A DNA stretch of 64,000 nucleotides from Pseudomonas orientalis (lineage in GTDB: Bacteria; Pseudomonadota; Gammaproteobacteria; Pseudomonadales; Pseudomonadaceae). Below the pieces are notes generated by a model, which ran no database searches, had not been told where the DNA came from, and was given only the letters and a program-made list of their open reading frames with translations. Shown here one piece after another: positions 1-8,558 of this stretch. Where the stretch lies: NCBI RefSeq assembly GCF_002934065.1, contig NZ_CP018049.1, positions 3,036,501 through 3,100,500 on the forward strand, read 5' to 3'. The number at the start of each line of letters is the position of its first letter. Position 1 is the stretch's first letter. The translations under genes and the position numbers were made by a program.

Positions 1-436
1 CCACACCGGGGATCGCACCGGTGCGATAGGCCGACAGCAGGTTGGCGGACATATGCGCCAACGGTGCTCCGGTGTCGGGGTCGTTGAGGGTGAACATCAG
101 GATCGAGCGAGGCAGGCCCTTGTCGCGGTTGGCAATATTGGAGCCGTACCATTTGACGCCTGCGGTGCAGAAACTGCCGCCCAGGTAGGCCGGCATCGCC
201 ATCATGCGCCGGTCAGCGGTGGGCTTGGGCATGTTCGGGAACGGCGATTCCTTCGGGAATATCACCATTGCGCCGTGGGAATCGTTGTTCGGGCCAGCCA
301 TGCGATAGTCGCCGCTATACAGCAGCGCGAACATCTCTTCCATGGTGTTCACACAGGCGAGCATGTCGGTCACGCCGGCGCGGATCATGTCCTGCTCGGA
401 CAAGTAGATGAAGTCTATTTTTGTAGTAATGGACAT
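1..436 (-). CDS. Tyramine oxidase subunit B-like protein, ornithine cyclodeaminase/mu-crystallin family (partial)
   Basis: The gene runs off the left edge, so only the first 145 residues are present. The protein begins MSITTKIDFIYLSEQDMI. It continues with the substrate-domain features of the ornithine cyclodeaminase/mu-crystallin family, including MMAMPAYLGG, the VKWYGSN segment and LMFTLNDPDTGAPLAHM. That family uses NAD(P) to act on imino or amino acids. The closest annotation I recall in Pseudomonas is tyramine oxidase subunit B. The start is the ATG at 434-436, preceded by a GAGAA Shine-Dalgarno. It is divergent from the AraC gene at 579, which may regulate it. The Rossmann domain and catalytic residues lie outside the window, so the activity is inferred from family only. 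Confidence 0.75.
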   Translation of the reverse strand, partial: MSITTKIDFIYLSEQDMIRAGVTDMLACVNTMEEMFALLYSGDYRMAGPNNDSHGAMVIFPKESPFPNMPKPTADRRMMAMPAYLGGSFCTAGVKWYGSNIANRDKGLPRSILMFTLNDPDTGAPLAHMSANLLSAYRTGAIPGV

Positions 437-578
437 AATTATTCTCGGACTGAAGGTGATATCACCGCGGTAGGCGCGGCTCCACGCTATCGACCTTGAG
501 TATCAGCGGGCGAACCTGGGCGGTATTGTAAATTTCGGACATCGACATCTATTCCGCGCGCAGGAATTGGCGCGATAA

Positions 579-1448
579 ATGCGTGATTATTCGCGCATAA
601 CGCCCTTTGAAGGTCCGGTCATGGTCAACCTGTTTGCGCCGACGCTGAAGCACCACACTGCATACGAACAACCCTGGTTCGTACTCAATTCATCGCGCTA
701 TTCGGTAATGCCTTCGGATCACCCGGCGATCTCGCATTTTTACGCCTTCGACGTTGCCCACTCGGCCGACCTGCTGGCGGTTCCGGATGGCTGTGTGGAC
801 ATCGTGTTCGACTGTGACCCCACGCGCCCCAGCGTGAGGATTTGCGGCACGCCGTTGGTGGCGCAGCGCGTGGAGTTGCTGCAGGGTCATCATTATTTTG
901 GCGTGCGCTTTTCGCCGGGGGTGATTCCCGGCTTTATCACCGTAATGGCCGAGGACCTGACCGAACGGGAATGGGACCTGCTGGAGGTGTCTGCGTTTGC
1001 TCAGCGCATTTTCGAGAGCATCGTCCAGGCCCCGCAGTTGCAGGAGCAAATGAAGCTGTTCAACGACTATCTGATCCCGCGCCTGATGGGCAGGACCTCG
1101 AAGTTGACGGCCATGGTCATTCAACAGGCGCTCGCCCATCGCGGCGACCTGCGCATCCAGCAGCTGGAACACCTCAGTGGCTACACCAGCCGCACCATTC
1201 ATCGTCAGTTCAGCCAGGACACGGGCTTGTCGCCCAAGACCTTCTGCCGGATCATCCGCTGCCAGGCGGCGCTGGAAACCCTCAATACCCAACACGATGT
1301 GTCGTTCTCGGAACTGGCCCTGGATCTGGGCTTTTCCGATCAGTCGCACTTCCTGCGCGACTTCAAGAAACTGGTCAGTACCACGCCCTGCGAATACCAA
1401 CGCAAAATGCTGCGAAACGCCTATAACGACCGCATCTGCTTCGCCTGA
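579..1448 (+). CDS. AraC family transcriptional regulator
   Basis: A 289-residue regulator. The N-terminal half (about 1-170) is an effector domain of the kind with VPDGCVDIVF and FGVRFSPG motifs, common in Pseudomonas AraC proteins of the DUF6597 type. The C-terminal AraC DNA-binding domain (about 180-280) has the first helix-turn-helix around LEHLSGYTSRTIHRQF. The second lies around ELALDLGFSDQSHFLRDFKK, followed by a typical TPCEYQRK tail. An in-frame ATG at 621 is an alternative start that would drop 14 residues. It is divergent from the tyramine-oxidase-B-like gene across about 140 bp, so control of that gene is likely. The inducer is unknown. Confidence 0.85.
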   Translation: MRDYSRITPFEGPVMVNLFAPTLKHHTAYEQPWFVLNSSRYSVMPSDHPAISHFYAFDVAHSADLLAVPDGCVDIVFDCDPTRPSVRICGTPLVAQRVELLQGHHYFGVRFSPGVIPGFITVMAEDLTEREWDLLEVSAFAQRIFESIVQAPQLQEQMKLFNDYLIPRLMGRTSKLTAMVIQQALAHRGDLRIQQLEHLSGYTSRTIHRQFSQDTGLSPKTFCRIIRCQAALETLNTQHDVSFSELALDLGFSDQSHFLRDFKKLVSTTPCEYQRKMLRNAYNDRICFA

Positions 1449-1615
1449 ATCCCTGTCCCCTGCCCTCGCCGAAAAAAATATTCAGCGCCTCCATCATTTC
1501 TCCATAAATCCTACGCTGAACGTGCATGCTGACGAGGCATCATCCTATCCGTTGCTGAACGCCTGCGCGCCGTTGCAGCATTGAGACACCGCCCAGCACA
1601 TCGACCGAGCACACC

Positions 1616-2344
1616 ATGACTGAATCACTCCTTGCATCGAGCTCCAACCAGGCACTGGTCCTGATCGCCGAAGACGAGCCGGAAATTGCCGACATCCTCT
1701 CGGCCTACCTCAAGCGCGCCGGCTTTAAAACCGCGCATGCTCAGGACGGGCGGCGCGCGCTGGAGCTGCATCAGACGCTCAAGCCCGATCTGTTGCTGCT
1801 CGATGTGCTGATGCCCAAGCTGGACGGCTGGATGGTGCTGGCCGAAGTTCGTCATCGCGGTAACACGCCCGTGATCATGCTGACGGCCCAGGATCAGGAC
1901 ATGGACAAGCTCATGGGGCTGCGCATAGGCGCCGATGACTACATCGTCAAACCCTTCAACCCGGCGGAAGTCATCGCCAGGGTCCAGGCCGTGCTGCGTC
2001 GATGCGCCGACCAGGGGCATGGCGGCGGCCACAGTGTGCTGCGCGTCGACCCCTTCGAGATCGATATCGACAACCATGAGGTGAGCGTGCGCATCGGCAC
2101 GCGAAAACAGCCGTTGCAGCTGACGGTGACCGAATTCAGGTTGCTCGCGCAGTTGGCAAAGTCGCCGCGTCGCGTGTTCAGCCGAGCCGAACTGCTGGTG
2201 CTCTGCTCCCCCGAGAGCGACAGCCTGGAGCGTACGGTCGACAGCCATATCAGCAAGCTGCGCCGCAAGATCGAAGACCTCGGCCTGCGCGGCGTGCCGA
2301 CCAGTATCCGTGGCGTCGGCTACCGCTTCGGGAGCCAGGCATGA
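1616..2344 (+). CDS. OmpR-family response regulator, AdeR-like
   Basis: A 242-residue response regulator. The receiver domain has acidic residues E19 and D20, phospho-acceptor D63 in LLLLDVLMPKLDGW, T90 and K112 in IVKPFNP. A winged-helix OmpR/PhoB effector domain follows (about 145-240), with LTVTEFRLL and ERTVDSHISKLRRKI. Segments such as TPVIMLTA-DQD-DK-M-LRIGADD and VKPFNP-EVIARVQAVLRR closely resemble A. baumannii AdeR and the BaeR/SmeR group, which control RND efflux pumps. The stop overlaps the start of the kinase gene at 2341 (ATGA), so the two are translationally coupled. No efflux operon lies next to it here, so the target is open. Confidence 0.9.
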   Translation: MTESLLASSSNQALVLIAEDEPEIADILSAYLKRAGFKTAHAQDGRRALELHQTLKPDLLLLDVLMPKLDGWMVLAEVRHRGNTPVIMLTAQDQDMDKLMGLRIGADDYIVKPFNPAEVIARVQAVLRRCADQGHGGGHSVLRVDPFEIDIDNHEVSVRIGTRKQPLQLTVTEFRLLAQLAKSPRRVFSRAELLVLCSPESDSLERTVDSHISKLRRKIEDLGLRGVPTSIRGVGYRFGSQA

Positions 2345-3432
2345 ACGTCGGCAGCGGCATGAGCCGCCAGATTATCTTGTCGATGACTGCCGTGGTGCTC
2401 TGCGTCATCGCACTCGCGGTCGTCGGCACCTACGTGTTCTATTCGTTGCTGTGGGCGCTGTCGCCGCCGACGCAGTTGGAGCTGGAGGCGGATGAATGGC
2501 TGCCCAGCGGCGTTGAATGGGCCTGGATGGGCTTGATCACCAGCATCAGTCTGGGCGTCGGCGTGGCGGTGGCCGTCAAATTGGCCCGACGCATTCTCAT
2601 GCCGCTGAACTCGGTGGCGGCCAGTCTGCGCAGCCTGGCTGACGGCGACCTGGATGCACGGGCAGTGGCGCCCGACGTTTCTCCGGGCGAAGCCGCCCGG
2701 CTGGTGAATGACTTCAATAGCATGGCGAACCGATTGAAACGCATGGCCGAAGAACAAGCCTTCTGGAACGCCGCGATTGCCCATGAACTGCGCACCCCGC
2801 TGACGATCCTGCGTGGCCGTTTGCAGGGGTTGGCCGAGGGCGTATTCGAGCCGGACACCGCGCAGTTCTACAGCCTGCTGAGCCAGGTCGAAGGCTTGAC
2901 GCGCATGGTCGAAGACTTGCGTGTCGTGGGCATGGGGGATAACGGCTACCTGAAACTTGAAATCCAGCAGGTCGAGTTGTCCGATGCGCTGGAGGCCGAA
3001 GCGCGGCTGTTCGAACCCAGCCTGAACGCTGCCGGATTCGTGCTGCTGCTGGACCTGCGCAAAGGCCCCGTGAACTGCGACCCTGCCCGCATCCGCCAGG
3101 CATTGCTGGCGCTGCTGGACAACGCGCGCCGGCATGCCACGCCGGGCAAGGTCAGCGTTCAGCTCGGCAGTGACGAGCGCGGTCATTTCCTGAGGATTGC
3201 GGATGAGGGGCCGGGGGTCGCCGAACCGTTCGCCGAGCTTATTTTCGATGCGTTTCAACGCGGCGACAGTTCGCGTTCCCGTGCCCAGGGCGGCAGTGGC
3301 CTGGGCCTTGCCGTGGTGCGTTCGATTGCACTGGCCCATGGCGGCGCCGTGGCCTGTCGAACACGTGTAAATGGCGGCACTTTATTTGAACTCAGTTGGC
3401 CAACGACAACCACTTTGAATATTGAATCCTGA
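2341..3432 (+). CDS. Sensor histidine kinase, AdeS/BaeS-like
   Basis: A 363-residue inner-membrane kinase with two membrane segments (about 9-35 and 57-82) around a very short periplasmic loop. A HAMP linker containing LARRILMPLNSVA follows, then the H-box AIAHELRTPLTIL with the phospho-acceptor His. The ATP-binding motifs are the N-box LLALLDNARRHA, the G1 box IADEGPGV and the G2 box GGSGLGLAVV. The stretch WNAAIAHELRTP-TIL-GRLQG--GVF-PD matches AdeS almost word for word. The loop of only about 20 residues suggests sensing in or near the membrane rather than a periplasmic ligand. It partners the AdeR-like regulator just upstream. Confidence 0.9.
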   Translation: MNVGSGMSRQIILSMTAVVLCVIALAVVGTYVFYSLLWALSPPTQLELEADEWLPSGVEWAWMGLITSISLGVGVAVAVKLARRILMPLNSVAASLRSLADGDLDARAVAPDVSPGEAARLVNDFNSMANRLKRMAEEQAFWNAAIAHELRTPLTILRGRLQGLAEGVFEPDTAQFYSLLSQVEGLTRMVEDLRVVGMGDNGYLKLEIQQVELSDALEAEARLFEPSLNAAGFVLLLDLRKGPVNCDPARIRQALLALLDNARRHATPGKVSVQLGSDERGHFLRIADEGPGVAEPFAELIFDAFQRGDSSRSRAQGGSGLGLAVVRSIALAHGGAVACRTRVNGGTLFELSWPTTTTLNIES

Positions 3433-3439
3433 CAAGCGT

Positions 3440-3456
3440 AAAGCAACGTTTGCTTT
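3440..3456 (+). terminator. Weak stem-loop after the two-component operon
   Basis: AAAGCAA and TTGCTTT form a 7-bp perfect stem with a 3-nt loop, 8 nt after the kinase stop. It is followed by an AT-rich ATTAG. The stem is weak and has no long T tract, so it may terminate only partially. Confidence 0.35.
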
Positions 3457-3480
3457 ATTAGCACCCACCAAGGTGATGGC

Positions 3481-3690
3481 ATGCGCTTCTGTATTTCCCT
3501 ATTCAAAAGAGCCACTAAATATCGGCACTTTGCCTTACTGGATATACACGGACGTTGTATCGCTTTCATGAGTTGCGAAGGAACGCCAAGCCCGGGTAAC
3601 TGGGTGGAAGTCGAAGCAGTCAATCTCGCCTGGCTCAATCAAATGCTGCCGGACCTTCAACCCCAGGCAGCGAACACCCGCATCGTGTAA
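3481..3690 (+). CDS. Small hypothetical protein (69 aa)
   Basis: A 69-residue soluble protein beginning MRFCISLFKRATKYRHFALL and ending in a short polar tail. I see no signal peptide, membrane segment or known motif. It lies 48 bp after the kinase gene on the same strand and just before a small membrane protein. The coding frame is intact and codon use matches its neighbours. The sequence resembles short conserved Pseudomonas proteins with an ALLD-x-GRC-x-AF core, but I cannot assign a function. Confidence 0.55.
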   Translation: MRFCISLFKRATKYRHFALLDIHGRCIAFMSCEGTPSPGNWVEVEAVNLAWLNQMLPDLQPQAANTRIV

Positions 3691-3732
3691 CGCCTGGCCC
3701 GCTTGTTTAACGCTCTACCGTGGATAACTGTT

Positions 3733-4095
3733 ATGCCTGCACTGCATTCAGCTGGGAACGCTATCGCCCTTGAACAACTGGAAGCATCCCTGATGCTCTA
3801 CACGTTCAAACTCAGAAAGTTGCAGCGTTTCTGGATTCCGCTGCAAAGGCATGCGCCGTCGTGTGTCCTGGCGTTGTGGCTGTTGGGCGTAGGTGCGTCG
3901 CTGATCACTCAGTCCTATTATCACTGGCTGTTGATGGCGCCGGCCATTTGCATCTTGATCACCCTGGAAATCATCATCGAAGAAGTCCAGACCGACTTGT
4001 TATTGATGACCGACGAAGCACGTTATCGGCTGGGCATCTCCCGCGACGATCATCACCGCGCAACGCGCGCCACAGGTGCACCATGGCATCCGTAA
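3733..4095 (+). CDS. Small two-TM membrane protein of unknown function
   Basis: A protein of about 120 residues with two hydrophobic segments, one around APSCVLALWLLGVGASLI and one around WLLMAPAICILITLEIIIEE. They form a hairpin with both ends probably in the cytoplasm. I chose the ATG at 3733. The frame also allows a TTG at 3703, which would add ten residues with no better ribosome site. Its 3' end overlaps the start of the ABC-domain gene at 4083 by 13 nt, so the two are probably co-translated and may form one membrane complex. Confidence 0.6.
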   Translation: MPALHSAGNAIALEQLEASLMLYTFKLRKLQRFWIPLQRHAPSCVLALWLLGVGASLITQSYYHWLLMAPAICILITLEIIIEEVQTDLLLMTDEARYRLGISRDDHHRATRATGAPWHP

Positions 4096-4991
4096 CACCG
4101 CCGATTCTGCTCGAAGAAAGTAAAAAGCTGGGGCAGCAATCCGCCAGCCAGACGCTCAAGGCCATCGCCCGGGCCTACCCCGGTAAATTGTTCGGCACCT
4201 TGTCGCTTGTCGCACTGGAAAATGCGCTGTTGCTGGCCTACCCGCTGTTCGCAGGCTTTGCCGTGGACTCGATCATCCGCGGCGATGCCGCCAGTGCATT
4301 GTGGTATGCCGCCGTGGTCCTCGGCTTCTGGGTGGTCGGCGCGGCGCGGCGGGCGCTGGACACGCGGACCTTTACGCGCATCTACGCCGACCTTGCGGTG
4401 CCGGTGATTCTCAACCAGCGCCTGCAGCGCCACAGCACCTCCAAGGCGGCGGCGCGGGTCGTGCTGGCACGGGATTTCGTCGACTTTTTTGAAAAGCACG
4501 TGCCGACAATCGCCACCGCGCTGGTGTCAATCGTCGGGGCGGCGGGCATGCTGCTGGTGATCGAGCCCTGGGTCGGCCTGGCCTGCCTGCTGGCGCTGCT
4601 GCTGTGCGTCACGCTCATGCCGGGTTTTGCGCGACGCAACCAACGCTTGCATGAACGCCTGAACAATCGACTGGAGAAGGAAATCGGCCTGGTGGAAACG
4701 GTCGGTGCGCACACCTTGCACCGCCACTATCAGGTGCTGTCGCGGCTGCGCATCTGGCTGTCGGACCGTGAAGCCGTGGCGTTCCTGTCCATCGGCATTC
4801 TGGCGGCGCTGCTGTTCGTGGTCGCGATCACCCAACTGGCCTTGGCGCCAGCGGTGAAAGCCGGGCATATCTATGCGGTGATGACCTACCTGTGGACCTT
4901 CGTCAGTTGCCTGGATGAAGCCCCCTCGATGATCGACCAACTGGCGCGGCTCAAGGATATCGGCAAGCGCGTGGACCCAGGCCTGGCGTGA
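4083..4991 (+). CDS. ABC transporter six-transmembrane domain protein lacking an ATPase domain
   Basis: A 302-residue protein that looks like the membrane half of an exporter-type ABC transporter (ABC_membrane_3-like). It has about six hydrophobic segments, including LSLVALENALLLAYPLFAG, ALWYAAVVLGFWVVGAARR, VSIVGAAGMLLVIEPWVG and LSIGILAALLFVVAIT. A cytoplasmic coupling region holds RNQRLHERLNNRLEKE. No Walker A, signature or Walker B motif is present, and none occurs in the neighbouring genes, so it is an orphan permease domain. Related stand-alone proteins exist in Pseudomonas but their role is not established. It converges on the AraC gene with a gap of only 1 nt. Confidence 0.8.
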   Translation: MASVTPPILLEESKKLGQQSASQTLKAIARAYPGKLFGTLSLVALENALLLAYPLFAGFAVDSIIRGDAASALWYAAVVLGFWVVGAARRALDTRTFTRIYADLAVPVILNQRLQRHSTSKAAARVVLARDFVDFFEKHVPTIATALVSIVGAAGMLLVIEPWVGLACLLALLLCVTLMPGFARRNQRLHERLNNRLEKEIGLVETVGAHTLHRHYQVLSRLRIWLSDREAVAFLSIGILAALLFVVAITQLALAPAVKAGHIYAVMTYLWTFVSCLDEAPSMIDQLARLKDIGKRVDPGLA

Positions 4992-4992
4992 T

Positions 4993-5934
4993 TCAGCGCG
5001 GTGACCTGCGCGTTTCGGAGGGCGATTCACCGAACAGCTCGCGGTAATGCGTGGCGAAATGGCTCAGGTGAAAAAAGCCCATGGCCACGGCGATATCACC
5101 GACGTTTTTCTGGCTTGGGCAGGTTTCGATCAGGCGTCGCCTGACCGCGTTGAGGCGCAAATTGCGCAAGTATTCAACCGGCCGCATACCGGTTACCGCC
5201 TGAAAACTGTTCTGCAGCGTCCTGCGACTGACACGCAACTGTTCGCACAGGTCCAGGATGCTCAACGGGGTATCGCCACTGGCGATGATCAATTCCTGGC
5301 TGCGCCTGACCAGATAGGCGCTGACCGCAAAATTGCCACGCCGGCAACGGACTTCATCGCTGGCATGGCTGAACAGATCGAGAAAGGCGCCGAGCAGTTC
5401 GTCTTCGAGGATTTTTTCCGACGCCGGGTTGATGGCGTCGGCGTGTTGCAGAAAGTGACGAAACAAGGGGTGAATGCGCTGACGAATGCGCTGCAGTAAC
5501 GTTTCATCCACGTTAAGCGCGGGCACGCTGGTCAAACGTTTGAGTTGCTCATTGGATAATTCGAAGGCCGCCAGCTTGGCGAAACGCACGGCATCGACGT
5601 TGAACGCGAAAAAATGCGTACCTTCCGGCGCATGCAATACGAACTCTTCTGCATCACGCAGCAGCACCACGCTTTGCGCGCTTACCCTTTGCCCCTGGAC
5701 CACCGGAGGGTTGCCCAGCGACATGGCGGCGCACAAGCGGCCCTGGGGCGAGCGGCCATGCTGCACCACGCGCTTGTCCAGCACCTCCTGGAAGATCTGA
5801 AAGCGATCACCGGACAACTGCCGCAGTTCACTGGTCAGGCAGCCGCGACCAAGCTGGTCATACACCTGCTGCCAACCCTGGATCGAGCCGGCGTGCTGTT
5901 GAGAGTCATTGAAGGTTCGGACTTCAGCGAGCAT
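4993..5934 (-). CDS. AraC family regulator, EutR-like
   Basis: A regulator of about 313 residues. The N-terminal sensor domain begins in the style of EutR/FeaR proteins (RTFNDSQQHAGSIQGWQQVY). The C-terminal AraC domain carries LCEQLRVSRRTLQNSF and IAVAMGFFHLSHFATHYREL. The frame opens at 6000, but the GAGGA site sits nine bases before the ATG at 5934. That start also aligns with the paralogue at 24049-25011, so I prefer it; 5943 is possible. It is the last gene of the leftward catabolic operon, ten bases or more after the hydratase gene, and is probably its activator. It shares full-length architecture with the second EutR-like protein in the window. Confidence 0.85.
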   Translation of the reverse strand: MLAEVRTFNDSQQHAGSIQGWQQVYDQLGRGCLTSELRQLSGDRFQIFQEVLDKRVVQHGRSPQGRLCAAMSLGNPPVVQGQRVSAQSVVLLRDAEEFVLHAPEGTHFFAFNVDAVRFAKLAAFELSNEQLKRLTSVPALNVDETLLQRIRQRIHPLFRHFLQHADAINPASEKILEDELLGAFLDLFSHASDEVRCRRGNFAVSAYLVRRSQELIIASGDTPLSILDLCEQLRVSRRTLQNSFQAVTGMRPVEYLRNLRLNAVRRRLIETCPSQKNVGDIAVAMGFFHLSHFATHYRELFGESPSETRRSPR

Positions 5935-6009
5935 ATTCGTCATTCCTCGGCCGCCGGGTACTTGCATTTGGCCTGAAGGGGGCTCAGTCATCCGTGACAT
6001 CGGTTGGCG

Positions 6010-6789
6010 TTACGCAGGCGCAGCGCCCGCCTGGAACACCAAAGCCAGTTCCGTGCCAAGCATGTGCAAATGATACGTGCCCGGTTGAATATCCATCGGC
6101 GCCAGTAGCGCACCGGAGAGCACCGCCTGCCCGGCTTCCACGCGATGACCATCGGCCAGCAGGCGCCGCACCAGCCAGCACAGGTTGAACAGGGGGCTGT
6201 CTTCACGGTCCTGGGTATCGCCGCTGCCCAGATACACACCTTCATGCTCCAGGTGATACGCCACACAGGCATGCCGCACAGGGTCGAACGGCACCTGCGG
6301 TCCTACACAGTAAAGTGCGGCGGCAGCGTTATCGGCCAGGAACGCGCCAAGCCCGAAACGCCAGCCTTGCCAGCGGCAGTCGGCGATTTCGAAGGCTGGC
6401 GCCACCTGGGCGATGGCCGCCAGAATCTCCTCATCCGCGTAGTCGCCCGGTTCCAGCGCGCGCCCGAAGACGAACGCCAGTTCGATCTCAAGCTTGGGCT
6501 GGATCAACCGCCCGAGTGACACCGCACTGCCCGGCTCGACCTGCATGACCGTGGTGAGGCCGCCGTACACCGGTTCGTCGAGGCCGAAGCGTGCTTGCGC
6601 CGCGCGGCCGGCAAAGGCGACCTTCCAGCCGCTCAACCGTTCGCCGTCGGCCTGGCGCCGCACGAGCCCCTGGCGCTGCAGACCGTAGCCTTCCAGCCGG
6701 TCCAGCGCTTCGGGCGCCAAAGGAGCAATGGGCTGGACGCTGCGCAAGGCCTCGTCCAGTTCGACGAGCAACGCGTTGGCGCCGCTCAT
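6010..6789 (-). CDS. 2-keto-4-pentenoate hydratase family protein
   Basis: A 259-residue member of the MhpD/fumarylacetoacetate-hydrolase superfamily, which adds water to 2-hydroxy-2,4-dienoates from meta-cleavage or decarboxylates related acids. Family-like features are the SGWKVAFAGRAAQ loop, LIQPKLEIELAFVFGRAL with its acidic metal ligands, VAPAFEIADCRW, and a C-terminal AGQAVLSGALLAPM-IQPG segment. Full length is normal for the family. Its start overlaps the monooxygenase stop by four bases (ATGA), so the two are coupled. Next to a flavin hydroxylase and a VOC protein it fits a ring-opening pathway. The exact substrate cannot be read from sequence. Confidence 0.8.
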   Translation of the reverse strand: MSGANALLVELDEALRSVQPIAPLAPEALDRLEGYGLQRQGLVRRQADGERLSGWKVAFAGRAAQARFGLDEPVYGGLTTVMQVEPGSAVSLGRLIQPKLEIELAFVFGRALEPGDYADEEILAAIAQVAPAFEIADCRWQGWRFGLGAFLADNAAAALYCVGPQVPFDPVRHACVAYHLEHEGVYLGSGDTQDREDSPLFNLCWLVRRLLADGHRVEAGQAVLSGALLAPMDIQPGTYHLHMLGTELALVFQAGAAPA

Positions 6790-8393
6790 GACAGTTGCTC
6801 CGCCAGCTTGCGCAGTACCCCATCAAGCCGCTCCGGAGTGGTAATCGCCGCGACAAAACGGTCCGGACGCACCACCACGATGCAGTCACGCACCTTGGAG
6901 AACCATTCGCCCAAGCGGTTATCCACGTCCTCCACACTCACGGCGTCGTTGGCCGTCAGCGGCTGGTTACGCCCCACGCCGCTGCGCGACCGATTGACCT
7001 GGATGAAACGCGTGCCCCAACGAGCCCAATACTCGGCCATCGGTTCGCTGAGGTGTTCGCGCGGGTTCACTCGATAACCCAGCACGGCATAGCCGTTGCC
7101 GAGGACTTCGTCCAGGCGCCGGCGCTGGCCCTGGGCGTCTTCGATATTGGGCTGGATGAACAGTTGCCCGACCAGGTCATCCTCACGCAATTCGGCCCGC
7201 TCGTGATGGACCAGCCCCTTGGTGATGGTCGCCTTGGGTTTGAACTTGAACTCCAGCAAGTGCGAGCGCAGATTGTCGACGCTGTTGACGGCCTGGAACA
7301 GCCAGTCGCGCACGCCGGCCATCAGCGGGTTGGTCAAGCCAAGGACAGCGCCCATATTGTCGGCCAGGGCGACCAGTTCGGTGGCGTGGCCACGTCGCTC
7401 CTGGTCGTAACTGGCCAGGATCGATGGCGCCGCCCGGCCCTGGATGATCGCCGCGAGCTTCCAGGCCACGTTGGCCACGTCGCGCAGGCCGGAATTGAGG
7501 CCTTGCCCGGCCCAGGGCGGGGAAATATGCGCCGCATCACCCACCAGTGCCACACGCCCTTCGACAAAGCGCGCCGCGACACGCGAGTGGTGCGTATAGG
7601 CACGAATGCGAATGACGTTGAGTTGGTCGACGGCGTCGCCGATATGCCCGTGGATCAGCTTGCGAATCGTCGCCTCTTCGCACATTTTCGCTTCGTCCTC
7701 GCCTTCCATCAGCATGAACTCCCAGCGCCGCTGCTGGTAAGGCAAGTAGATGCACACGAAGGGCCGCTGCGGGTCGGCATGCAGGGCCGTAAAGGGTGCG
7801 TCCAGCGTGTCGTTGGCCGTATCGACCACCACCCATTTGCGTGGATGGGTCAACCCCAGCAGTTCAATGCCGAGTTTTTTACGCACCGTGGAGCGGCCGC
7901 CGTCGGCGCCGATCGCATAGTCGGCCTGGAGCTGGTAGAGCTCGCCGTCGGCGCCGCGCACCTGCAGCGTCACGCCCTGCCCGTCCTGCTCAAGTTCAAG
8001 CAGTTCATGCCCCTGGCGCAACTCGACACTGGTGTGCTGTCCAAGGTTTTCGCGCAAGGTGCCTTCGAGCAGTTGCTGCATGAAAATATTGCGCATCGGC
8101 CAGCCGTATTGCGCAGCACTTGGCTTGACCTCGGCAAAACACACGCCGCGCGCGTTGTAGTAGCGCAGCGGCACATCGCAAATCATGTCGCGTACCGCCA
8201 GTTCGGCGATACCGATGCCCTGCAACACACGCAATGCCTCATCGTCCATGCCCACGGCACGCGGATAAGGCAGTATGCCATCGGCCAGTTCAAGGACGAT
8301 GCAGTCGATACCGTACATTCCCATATAGTGCGCGGCCGTAATGCCGTTGGGGCCACCGCCCACGATGACAACCTGGGTTTTCTCCTGCTTCAT
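6786..8393 (-). CDS. FAD-dependent aromatic monooxygenase, MhpA-like
   Basis: A 535-residue class A flavoprotein hydroxylase. The N-terminal FAD dinucleotide motif is VVIVGGGPNGITAAHYMG. The mid-region has the ADGGRSTVRKKLGI motif, and the second FAD motif is GDAAHISPPWAGQGLNSGL. The C-terminal thioredoxin-like extension is typical of 3-(3-hydroxyphenyl)propionate hydroxylases. Such enzymes use NAD(P)H and O2 to hydroxylate a phenolic ring ahead of extradiol cleavage. The operon has the hydratase just downstream and a VOC protein upstream, but no LigB-type MhpB, no MhpC hydrolase and no aldolase, so it is not a standard mhp pathway. A REPIN separates it from the AA_synth gene. Confidence 0.85.
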   Translation of the reverse strand: MKQEKTQVVIVGGGPNGITAAHYMGMYGIDCIVLELADGILPYPRAVGMDDEALRVLQGIGIAELAVRDMICDVPLRYYNARGVCFAEVKPSAAQYGWPMRNIFMQQLLEGTLRENLGQHTSVELRQGHELLELEQDGQGVTLQVRGADGELYQLQADYAIGADGGRSTVRKKLGIELLGLTHPRKWVVVDTANDTLDAPFTALHADPQRPFVCIYLPYQQRRWEFMLMEGEDEAKMCEEATIRKLIHGHIGDAVDQLNVIRIRAYTHHSRVAARFVEGRVALVGDAAHISPPWAGQGLNSGLRDVANVAWKLAAIIQGRAAPSILASYDQERRGHATELVALADNMGAVLGLTNPLMAGVRDWLFQAVNSVDNLRSHLLEFKFKPKATITKGLVHHERAELREDDLVGQLFIQPNIEDAQGQRRRLDEVLGNGYAVLGYRVNPREHLSEPMAEYWARWGTRFIQVNRSRSGVGRNQPLTANDAVSVEDVDNRLGEWFSKVRDCIVVVRPDRFVAAITTPERLDGVLRKLAEQLS

Positions 8394-8443
8394 CGCTATT
8401 CACCGCTTTTTTTGTTGTGAGTGAGGTCCGGCATCGGCCTTTC

Positions 8444-8543
8444 TGTAGGAGCGAGCTTGCTCGCGAAAAACTTCAACGATAACGCGTTCTCGCTGAGCGA
8501 ACGCGGCGCCTGTGGGTTCTTCGCGAGCAAGCTCGCTCCTACA
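8444..8543. repeat. REPIN (paired REP elements), copy 1
   Basis: A 100-bp element. TGTAGGAGCGAGCTTGCTCG at the left is mirrored by its inverse at the right end, forming two REP hairpins around a roughly 50-bp centre. It lies in the 165-bp gap between the AA_synth stop and the monooxygenase start. A second copy of identical length, inverted as a whole, is at 14705-14804. REPINs of this type are widespread in the P. fluorescens group and are mobilised by RAYT transposases. No RAYT gene is in the window. Confidence 0.9.
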
Positions 8544-8558
8544 ATTGCTGTGCTTTTA

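Noticed and set aside
6795..8420. 541-codon plus-strand frame opposite the flavin monooxygenase
   Set aside because: Antisense shadow; the flavin protein motifs fix the coding strand.
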